The notes under the pieces are model-generated. The model did no database searches, was not told the DNA's origin, and was given only the letters and a program-made list of their open reading frames with translations. Below are positions 7,172 through 14,549 of a stretch of 33,542 bases of DNA, one piece after another (position 1 is the stretch's first letter; each line of letters starts with the position of its first letter). Position numbers and translations under genes: made by a program. Source of the stretch: JBKEAJ01 sp047972135 (GTDB lineage: Bacteria; Bacteroidota; Bacteroidia; Bacteroidales; Prolixibacteraceae); contig JBKEAJ010000132.1 in NCBI GenBank assembly GCA_047972135.1, forward strand, positions 1-33,542. The letters are read 5' to 3'.

Positions 7172-9607
7172 TCATCCCATCGTTACAACAACCTTATGTT
7201 CGCCACCATTCATAGGTGGAATAATGTTGCCTTCAATCCTTTCGCCATTGACTTCCATACTTTTCACCCCTTTCGATACTCCGTTAGGATTCTTTACCTC
7301 TATGTTGTAAGTGCTGCCCCTAAACTTTCGGATCACATTGAAACCCTTCCAATTTCTTGGGATACAGGGGTTTATGAGTAGTCCTTCGTAGTGTACTCTT
7401 ATGCCCAAAATAAATTGTGTGATAGTATAAAAATTCCATGCTGCCGTACCTGTAAGCCATGAGTTCTTGCCCTCGCCTGGCTTGTAGGCATCCTTTCCGG
7501 CTATCATCTGACAATATACATAGGGTTCAACCTTATGCAACTCGATAATATCTTCCAAATATGTGGGACAAATTTTGCGGAAGTAATCCCATGCCTGCTC
7601 TCCACGCCCCAATATAGTCTCGCCTATCATAATCCATGGGTTGTTGTGGCAGAATATTCCTGCATTTTCTTTATAGCCTGCCGGATATGTGGATATTTCG
7701 CCATATTCGATATGGTACTTGGTGAATGCAGGGTTGTTGAGAACTATGCCGTAGGGAGTGTCTAAGCGCTCTTTCACGCTATCGAGTGCTTTTTCCACAA
7801 GTCCATCCTCAAGACCTATCTTTGCCATTGCACACCAGCCTTGCGATTCGATAAAAATCTGCGCCTCCTCATTGTCTTTGGAGCCTACCTTATTGCCGTA
7901 ATAATCGTATGCTCGTAAAAACCACTCGCCGTCCCAACCGTGAGCTTTTACGGCTTGCTCCATCTCTGCGATATGCTTGTTTGCCCGTTCGGCTTCATCA
8001 TTATCTCCCAGACGTTTACATAACTCTGCATAATCCCTGCCGTAAACCACAAACAATCCTGCAATCATCAGAGATTCTGCAGTACGACCTTTACGATTCC
8101 CCGTTGTCTGAAACGATTCGTTGGGGTCCGTGGAAAAGCAATTCAGATTGAGACAATCGTTCCAGTCTGCCCTGCCGATAAGCGGTAAGTTATGAGGTCC
8201 AAGATTATTAATCACGTGATTAAAAGAAACTTTTAAATGTGATAATAGGCTCTGAGCCATGTTGTTATCATTGTCGAATGGCACTTGCTCGTCTAATATA
8301 GAAAAGTCCCCTGTTTCCTTGATATACTCCGTCGTCGATAGTATCAGCCAAAGCGGGTCGTCGTTGAAATCTCCTCCTAATATATGATTACCTTTTTTTG
8401 TAAGTGGCTGATATTGATGATAACAGCCTCCATCCTCAAACTGCGTTGCTGCAATATCGAGGATACGCTCACGGGCTTGTTTGGGAATTTGGTGTACAAA
8501 GCCGATTAAATCCTGATTTGAGTCTCGAAATCCCATGCCTCGCCCTATCCCACTCTCAAAGAAGCTAGCACTGCGCGACATGTTGAAAGTGACCATACAT
8601 TGATACTGATTCCAGATGTTTACCATCCTATTGAGCTCCGGCTTGTCGCTGTTAAGTTGAAAGTTCGATAGCAGTGAATCCCAATATTCGTTTAGCTCTT
8701 TAAATGCTGCCATAACCTTGTCTTTACTGTCAAAGCGTGCCTGCATCTGTTTTGCAATATCTTTATTGATTACTCCTTTCGACTCCCATTTGCGCTCCTC
8801 TTCATTCTCAACATAGCCAAGTATGAAAACGATACTTTCCTCTTCTCCCGGCTCAAGTTCTATTTCAATAAAATGTGATGCTATGGGCGACCAACCATGT
8901 GCCTCGCTGTTTGATGATTTCCCTCTTTTGGGTACTTGCGGATTATGGAAACCCCGATATGGACCTATAAAAGTCTCTCTGTCGGTGTCGAAGCCAGATA
9001 TATCTTTGTTGGTGGAATAAAATGCATAATGATTTCTCCTTTCCTTGTACTCGGTCTTGTGATAAATGGCATTCCCCTCTATTTCAACTTCTCCAGTCGA
9101 TAGATTGCGCTGAAAGTTTGTCATGTCGTCTTCGGCATTCCATAAACACCACTCAGCAAAGGAAAATAGCTTGAGTTTTTTGGTTTCAGAGTCTATATTT
9201 TTGAGCGTTAACAGATGAACTTCGCCATTAAAATTTTGTGGTATGAAACATAGCAAATCTGATTTTACATCCAATTTCTCAGATAAAATGCGAGTATAGC
9301 CCATGCCGTGTCTGCACTCATAGCGGTCGAGCTCACGTTTTATGCAGGGTCTCCCTCCCGGATTCCATACCTCCCCATTGTCGTTGATGTAATAGTAGCG
9401 TCCGCCAGTGTCGATGGGGACATTGTTGTATCTGTATCTCGTCAAACGCCTGTACTTGGCATCCTTATAAAAGGTATATCCGCCTGCCGTATTAGAGATT
9501 AAACCAAAAAAATCCTTGTTCCCTAGATAGTTAATCCATGGGAAAGGTGTAAAAGGAGTGTTTATCACATACTCCTTGTTCTTATCGTCAAAATGTCCGT
9601 ATTTCAT
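7172..9607 (-). CDS. Cellobiose phosphorylase, GH94
   Basis: The protein phosphorolyses cellobiose to glucose 1-phosphate and glucose in the cytoplasm. From the chosen start (MKYGHFDDKNKEYVI) it is 811 residues, the size of cellobiose phosphorylases and shorter than cellodextrin phosphorylases (about 980). Family stretches are present: PFPWINYLGN, the GLISNTAGGYTFYKDA segment, YECRHGMGYTR, GRGMGFRDSNQD and IGRADWNDCLNLN; the DWND motif (about 481-484) holds the general acid. No signal peptide is present. An in-frame ATG 18 bases upstream (9625) is rejected because those codons belong to the repeated leader shared with the next two genes. It is the last gene of the minus-strand operon and lies 280 bp beyond GH2, separated by a repeat module. 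A relative with another beta-glucoside preference cannot be excluded. Confidence 0.9.
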   Translation of the reverse strand: MKYGHFDDKNKEYVINTPFTPFPWINYLGNKDFFGLISNTAGGYTFYKDAKYRRLTRYRYNNVPIDTGGRYYYINDNGEVWNPGGRPCIKRELDRYECRHGMGYTRILSEKLDVKSDLLCFIPQNFNGEVHLLTLKNIDSETKKLKLFSFAEWCLWNAEDDMTNFQRNLSTGEVEIEGNAIYHKTEYKERRNHYAFYSTNKDISGFDTDRETFIGPYRGFHNPQVPKRGKSSNSEAHGWSPIASHFIEIELEPGEEESIVFILGYVENEEERKWESKGVINKDIAKQMQARFDSKDKVMAAFKELNEYWDSLLSNFQLNSDKPELNRMVNIWNQYQCMVTFNMSRSASFFESGIGRGMGFRDSNQDLIGFVHQIPKQARERILDIAATQFEDGGCYHQYQPLTKKGNHILGGDFNDDPLWLILSTTEYIKETGDFSILDEQVPFDNDNNMAQSLLSHLKVSFNHVINNLGPHNLPLIGRADWNDCLNLNCFSTDPNESFQTTGNRKGRTAESLMIAGLFVVYGRDYAELCKRLGDNDEAERANKHIAEMEQAVKAHGWDGEWFLRAYDYYGNKVGSKDNEEAQIFIESQGWCAMAKIGLEDGLVEKALDSVKERLDTPYGIVLNNPAFTKYHIEYGEISTYPAGYKENAGIFCHNNPWIMIGETILGRGEQAWDYFRKICPTYLEDIIELHKVEPYVYCQMIAGKDAYKPGEGKNSWLTGTAAWNFYTITQFILGIRVHYEGLLINPCIPRNWKGFNVIRKFRGSTYNIEVKNPNGVSKGVKSMEVNGERIEGNIIPPMNGGEHKVVVTMG

Positions 9608-9703
9608 CTGTTTATAATTTTGCAATAAGCTATAAGCTTTATGCTTTTGCTGTTTTTAATCATCCTTCTGTGTGTAGTTATGCTTTTGCTGTTTTTTAAT
9701 CAT

Positions 9704-9781
9704 ACGTCATTGCGAGCGTAGCGTGGCAATCTGTTCTTTGTTGCAGGAGATTGCTTCGTCGCCAGCTCCTCGCAATGACGT
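9704..9781. repeat. REP-like palindromic element, copy 1
   Basis: Perfect 13-bp outer arms (ACGTCATTGCGAG and its complement) enclose an inner inverted pair (GCAATCT / AGATTGC), giving a nested hairpin of 78 bp. It sits in the GH2-GH94 gap. In this gap the sequence TATGCTTTTGCTG(T)nAATCAT occurs twice (9640-9663 and 9679-9703). Two small GGAC..GTCC hairpins follow (9798-9809 and 9849-9861). The surroundings (9608-9885) resemble the gaps before GH2 and the esterase. Confidence 0.85.
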
Positions 9782-9887
9782 TCTTGTATTTATGTCAGGA
9801 CTATCGTCCCTATTGTTATTTTATATATCCTTTCTCTACGAAGATATCGGGACTACGTCCCTAAACTCTAAACCTTAAACGATTAAA

Positions 9888-12686
9888 CTACTTACTTTTC
9901 ACAATCCTAAATTCCGAAGAGCTTAAACCCTTAGAGCTTGCTCTTAATACAATGTCACCTTCATCGTAATTAGATTGCACTATCACTTGTGCCAAACCAT
10001 TGAAAAGTTTGCGTTTCCATTTGTCGGCAGTAGTCTTGATTTGTATAGATCCAACTTTTGTGTTTGGCTCATCCCATTCATTTGCAGGCGTATATGGCTT
10101 AGCAAAGACTAGTATTAGATTTTTACCTTTTTTTACTAGACTTCTGTCGATGCTAAAATAGTGTCCCTTTGAATCGGAAACATTCTTTTCTATCAGCTTC
10201 CCGTTCAAATACAAACTCTGACTAGTGCCGACACTATTATAGTACCATGTAACACTCTGATTATCTCCGATTTCTGTTTCCGAGCTAAAACTAACTCTAA
10301 AGACTTTGGTGTCTGCATCTTGACTAATGCCCTCATTTTTTAGCATATTTATGTCCGTATCGGAGAGGTCTGATATTTGTGCCTTGTCGATATATATCTG
10401 CTTATAATCGTCGATAAATCGTTCCTTTTCAAGAGATGTAGGGTTTCCATTGCCAATTCCGATTATCTTTCCTGCACCTTCTAGTTCAAATTCTACCTCA
10501 TTCATTGCTGTCGGAACAGGAGTACCTTTCTCGTCTAAAACTTCGACTGTAAATACCGATACATCCTTGTTGTCAGCTTTCAGTAAGGATTTGCTTGCCG
10601 ACAATTTTATGCTTGCAGGCTTGCCAGCTGTAATTCTTTCGCTTTCCAATATCTTAGTGCCGTCTTTGTAGCCAACAGCTTTCAGTGTTCCTTTTTTATA
10701 AGCTACTTTCCATGACACATGACCGAGTTTTTCAACTTTTTTGCGTCCCAATTTCTTACCGTTTAGTGACAACTCTACTTCATCGCAGTTTGAATATACC
10801 CAAACATCAATAGACTCACCTTCTCGCCCCTCCCAATTCCAGTGTGGTAGAATGTGTAGAACAGGCTCGTTTTGCCACCACGATTTAAGATAAAATACAT
10901 TGTCTTTTGGGAAACCGCATAGGTCCATCATTCCGAAGTAGGAAGTCACCGAAGGCCATTTGTAGGGGGTCGGTTCTCCTCTGTAATCGAAACCTGTCCA
11001 GATAAACATACCTGCCAAATAGTCCCTTGATGCGTAGTGTTTCCAGCATTCTTGAATGGTAAACCAGTCGGCAAGTGGTTTCACGTCGTAGGCTGACTTA
11101 TAATGCAGTGCATCATCGGCGTAGTATATGCCCCGAGTGGTATAGGTAGAACCCTCTTCCGTTCCTACTGAGGGCTGAGTGGGGAATTTCTTGTGATGCT
11201 CGTCGGTATCGCCATGTACCAAATAATTAAAGCCCATTACGTCGACAACTGCACCCGAACCATCGTCCCAACCTCCACTGACCGCAACATTGGCAGGACG
11301 TGTCGGGTCGAGTAGATTTGCGTATTTCTGCATAGTCTCGGTCATTCTTGCTCCGATTTCATTCCACTCAATGCCCCATTCTTCATTGCCTATTGACCAA
11401 AGTATCACTGACGGATGATTTCTATCTCGCTTTATAAGGTGTTCTAATTCACTTAAAGCATTTTCTGTTGTTCCCATAAGTCTATTCTCATCAATAACAA
11501 GGATACCAATTTCGTCGCAAAGGTCTAATAATTCAGGTGTCGGTGGGTTGTGGGAACTTCTGATGGCATTGCTGCCAAAGTTCTTTAGCTGTTGCAGTCG
11601 CCATCTGAGAAGTTCGTTGGGAATGGCACAGCCAACTCCTGCATGGTCTTGATGATTGTTTGTTCCCTGTAGCTTCACATGCTTGCCGTTTAGAAAGAAG
11701 CCCTTGTCGGCGGTAAATTCTATTGTCCTTATCCCTACTCTTTCATCGTATTTGTCTGTAATAGTGTTGTTTGCATCAAGAATTTTAACCCGATACAGGT
11801 ATAAATAAGGATTTTCAAGTTCCCATAAATTAGGTTTGTTAATCTCAAATTCAACAAAATATTTGCCTTTTTGCATGGCGTTCAGACTTTCTTTTAAGCC
11901 TTTGCTCTCTGCAACTATCTTGCCCTCAGTATCTATCAATTCGCAGACAAGAGAAAAGCCCTTTCTATCAATAGCCCTATTATCGACCTCTATATCTGCA
12001 AGTATCTTAGCTGAATTATCCATCACCTCCGAACGAACAAAAATGCCGTCCTTTGGAACATGCAAATTTGAGGTTTCTCTCAACCATACATGCCTATATA
12101 TACCTGCTCCTTCGTAGTACCAGCCTTCTTCCATCGACACATCGGCTCTTACGGCTACGGTGTTGTCTTCGCCATAGTTTATTATGTCGGTGATATTGTA
12201 GCTAAAACTTTGATAGCCGCTTGCCACATTGCCAAGATAATGACCATTTACCCATACTCGCGAATCGCGTGATACGCCATCGAAATCAAGAAAATACTGC
12301 TTGTCGCCATGCTTGCCTTCAATCCTGAAAACTTTTCGATACCAGCCTACTGAGACATCAGGAAAACCCGGACCGACAGCTTTGTAGCCATGGCTATGGC
12401 TGCCCTTGCTGTCGAATGGCATCTCTACTGCCCAGTCGTGTGGTAAGTCGATAGGTCGCCACGAGCGATGGTCGAAATCCATTGTCGTAGCTCCATCAGC
12501 TCCATAGCGAGCCTTTGCAAAATATGTAAAATATGCCGTCCCCGTGCCAAAGTCCTTCGACTTGTCCGATGGATGCCCAAAGGCAAAATACCAACCGTCG
12601 TCAAAGTTTGTACGACTTCTTAATTCTTGTGCGTAAGACATGCTGCATGTGAACAAGGCTGCAAGTAATAGATATAATTTATTCAT
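9888..12686 (-). CDS. GH2 beta-galactosidase (xyloglucan side-chain removal)
   Basis: From the chosen start (MNKLYLLLAALFTCSMSYAQ) the protein is 932 residues with a clean signal peptide, so it is probably periplasmic. The domain order is a sugar-binding jelly roll (about 22-205), an Ig-like domain (about 210-320), the TIM barrel (about 325-610), a DUF4982-like segment and C-terminal beta domains. The acid/base is Glu435 in WSIGNEEWG and the likely nucleophile is Glu510 in VGTEEGSTYTTRG. The sequence upstream to 12749 is open but encodes the repeat leader, so it is excluded. In xyloglucan loci GH2 enzymes remove beta-galactose from the xylose branches, and the neighbouring GH5 and GH31 genes support this. 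Activity on other beta-galactosides is possible. Confidence 0.88.
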   Translation of the reverse strand: MNKLYLLLAALFTCSMSYAQELRSRTNFDDGWYFAFGHPSDKSKDFGTGTAYFTYFAKARYGADGATTMDFDHRSWRPIDLPHDWAVEMPFDSKGSHSHGYKAVGPGFPDVSVGWYRKVFRIEGKHGDKQYFLDFDGVSRDSRVWVNGHYLGNVASGYQSFSYNITDIINYGEDNTVAVRADVSMEEGWYYEGAGIYRHVWLRETSNLHVPKDGIFVRSEVMDNSAKILADIEVDNRAIDRKGFSLVCELIDTEGKIVAESKGLKESLNAMQKGKYFVEFEINKPNLWELENPYLYLYRVKILDANNTITDKYDERVGIRTIEFTADKGFFLNGKHVKLQGTNNHQDHAGVGCAIPNELLRWRLQQLKNFGSNAIRSSHNPPTPELLDLCDEIGILVIDENRLMGTTENALSELEHLIKRDRNHPSVILWSIGNEEWGIEWNEIGARMTETMQKYANLLDPTRPANVAVSGGWDDGSGAVVDVMGFNYLVHGDTDEHHKKFPTQPSVGTEEGSTYTTRGIYYADDALHYKSAYDVKPLADWFTIQECWKHYASRDYLAGMFIWTGFDYRGEPTPYKWPSVTSYFGMMDLCGFPKDNVFYLKSWWQNEPVLHILPHWNWEGREGESIDVWVYSNCDEVELSLNGKKLGRKKVEKLGHVSWKVAYKKGTLKAVGYKDGTKILESERITAGKPASIKLSASKSLLKADNKDVSVFTVEVLDEKGTPVPTAMNEVEFELEGAGKIIGIGNGNPTSLEKERFIDDYKQIYIDKAQISDLSDTDINMLKNEGISQDADTKVFRVSFSSETEIGDNQSVTWYYNSVGTSQSLYLNGKLIEKNVSDSKGHYFSIDRSLVKKGKNLILVFAKPYTPANEWDEPNTKVGSIQIKTTADKWKRKLFNGLAQVIVQSNYDEGDIVLRASSKGLSSSEFRIVKSK

Positions 12687-12749
12687 CTGTTTAAAATTTT
12701 GCAATAAGCTGTAAGCTATAGGCTTTAGGCTTTTGCTGTTTTTAATCAT

Positions 12750-12828
12750 ACGTCATTGCGAACGTTAGCGTGGCAATCTGTTCTTTGTTGCAGGAGATTG
12801 CTTCGTCGCAAGCTCCTCGCAATGACGT
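12750..12828. repeat. REP-like palindromic element, copy 2
   Basis: Same element and orientation as the copy at 9704-9781 (outer arms CGTCATTGCG / CGCAATGACG, inner GCAATCT / AGATTGC). It sits between the esterase and GH2. It is followed on the plus strand by a shared stretch that includes CCCTAAACTCTAAACC (from 12860), also seen near 9859 and 14494. Confidence 0.85.
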
Positions 12829-12915
12829 TTTTCTATTTGATTGTGTTTATCATGTAATTCCCTAAACTCTAAACCTTAAACAATTCAACGATTCAACAAA
12901 TCAACATTGTATTCT

Positions 12916-14334
12916 TCATTTTTCCCAAGGCAATTTTACTGACCTGTTTTTAATCCAATCATAGCTGTTGAAGCATGATGCAGGAAGTCCGTCCTTGTTG
13001 AAAAGCATCGGTGTTGCCGTATTCGACCACGCAAAACGAACATTTTGAGGTGTTTTCACTTTTTTACAAGTCAGGATGATTTTATCATTTTCGATTTCAG
13101 CTTCTGCTTTGTGCCAGCTTCCGTCGGCATCTTCTACTTCAAAGAGTTGCAGTCCATCTCCTGTACAGTGTAAACCTTCGGCATTGGCGAAACTAACGAT
13201 AATTTTATCGCCTTCAACTCTGTAAGCGCTGTAAAGTGGCGATAGTGCAGGAAACTCTGTATGTCCGTAAGTCCTGTTTAATGCCGCATCGGCAAAGCGT
13301 TCACCTGCCTCCAGCTTACGGCGCGGATGAATGTCGGTGGTGTCGCCAATATCGCTCATTACCACCATTGTAGACTTGTCTATCAGTGAGAGTGCTCGGC
13401 GTTGGGCATCCCTTACCTGTGCTCCTTGCACATTTGCATAATTGCATGGTGCTATCTGTGCAAAATAAAAATCGAAGTCTCCAAAACCCTCTCGCCATGT
13501 CTGCACAAGAGTCTGCAACATGTCGGTGTAGGCATAAGCATTGTCAACATTTGCCTCTCCCTGATACCACAACACACCTTTGAGTGTGAAAGGCGTAAGA
13601 GGGTAAATCATCGTGTTGTATGTCAAACCGGGTTTGTTTGGTCCCCATGGAGCGGGAGGAAGTTTGTAGGCAGCATCGTTAAGGAAAGTATTGGATGTTA
13701 TTTTTGTTTCAGGTATCCATGTCTCGATAGGCGTACCACCCCAATTTGAGCTAATTAAGCCAATGGGTGAATCTAGTTCCTTGTTCAATTTCCGGCCAAA
13801 GAAATAAGCTATGGAACTGAACTTGCGCATTGTTTCGGGTGTACATTTCATCCACTCTCCTTTTACATCTGTTGAAGGATAAGGCGAAGACATCCACATC
13901 ACCTGAAAAAAACGTATCTCTTTGTGTGTCGCTTTCGTAGCTTCTTCCTCGCCGTTTATTATCGTTTGATTTACAGTCCATTCCATGTTCGATTGCCCCG
14001 AACACAACCAAATGTCACCCATCAGAATATCCTTGATTACTACCTTGTTGTAACCTTGTATGGTAAGGGTTTGAGGTTCTTTGGTCTTTGGAGTTTTTAT
14101 GCTTACCTCCCATTTCCCTGAACTCTCCACTCTAACAGTCACTGTGTCTGTACTCCACGAGCCACATACTGACACATACTCCAAAGGCTTCCCCCAGCCC
14201 CATACTTTCACATCTGCATTTTGCTGCATCACCATGTGGTCGCCGAAAATGGAGGGCAGAATCACTGCTTGTACAGTATAGGTGCTGATGCAGACAAGGG
14301 TGATAATGGTTAATAGGTACTTTGTTATTTTCAT
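12916..14334 (-). CDS. Secreted sialate-O-acetylesterase-type carbohydrate esterase
   Basis: From the chosen start (MKITKYLLTIITLVCISTYTVQA) the protein is 472 residues with a signal peptide. It carries the SGNH-like signatures of the SASA/DUF303 family: CSGQSNMEW with the nucleophile Ser115, SSNWGGTPIETW, a YQGEANV block and SDIGDTTDIHP, where Asp334 and His336 complete the active site. Such enzymes remove O-acetyl groups from sugars. An esterase of this class lies beside the alpha-xylosidase gene in known xyloglucan clusters, so deacetylation of galactosyl residues on xyloglucan is the best inference; sialic acid is not otherwise suggested here. An ATG six codons upstream (14352) belongs to the repeated leader and is rejected. 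Confidence 0.85.
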   Translation of the reverse strand: MKITKYLLTIITLVCISTYTVQAVILPSIFGDHMVMQQNADVKVWGWGKPLEYVSVCGSWSTDTVTVRVESSGKWEVSIKTPKTKEPQTLTIQGYNKVVIKDILMGDIWLCSGQSNMEWTVNQTIINGEEEATKATHKEIRFFQVMWMSSPYPSTDVKGEWMKCTPETMRKFSSIAYFFGRKLNKELDSPIGLISSNWGGTPIETWIPETKITSNTFLNDAAYKLPPAPWGPNKPGLTYNTMIYPLTPFTLKGVLWYQGEANVDNAYAYTDMLQTLVQTWREGFGDFDFYFAQIAPCNYANVQGAQVRDAQRRALSLIDKSTMVVMSDIGDTTDIHPRRKLEAGERFADAALNRTYGHTEFPALSPLYSAYRVEGDKIIVSFANAEGLHCTGDGLQLFEVEDADGSWHKAEAEIENDKIILTCKKVKTPQNVRFAWSNTATPMLFNKDGLPASCFNSYDWIKNRSVKLPWEK

Positions 14335-14383
14335 GTGTTTGTAATTCTGCAATAAGCTATAGGCTTTATGCTGTTTTTATCAT

Positions 14384-14462
14384 ACGTCATTGCGGGCGTT
14401 AGCGCAGCAATCTGTTCGTTTTTGTAGAATATTGCTTCGTCGCCAGCTCCTCGCAATGACGT
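14384..14462. repeat. REP-like palindromic element, copy 3
   Basis: Third copy, same orientation, between GH31 and the esterase. The arms are CGTCATTGCG / CGCAATGACG; the inner pair has diverged to GCAATCT / ATATTGC. The flanks on both sides match the gaps holding copies 1 and 2, up to the start codon of the downstream gene. Confidence 0.85.
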
Positions 14463-14549
14463 TCTTGTATTTGATTGTGTTTATCATGTAATTCCCTAAA
14501 CTCTAAACCTTAAACGATTAAACAGTTCAACGAATAAATATGGCTCGTT

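Noticed and set aside
9608..9625. Longer GH94 start (ATG at 9625), and the same for GH2 (12749) and the esterase (14352)
   Set aside because: The extra codons encode the repeated intergenic leader (L/M-QN-F/Y-K-Q/H-M) common to all three genes, while the downstream methionine gives a normal family start or a clean signal peptide.
12855..12885. Telomere-like sequence CCCTAAACTCTAAACC
   Set aside because: It is a short imperfect stretch within the bacterial intergenic module, present once per module, with no tandem array.
9704..14462. CRISPR-like array of repeats
   Set aside because: Copies are kilobases apart with genes between them, and each is a palindrome of about 77 bp; there are no short regular spacers and no cas genes.
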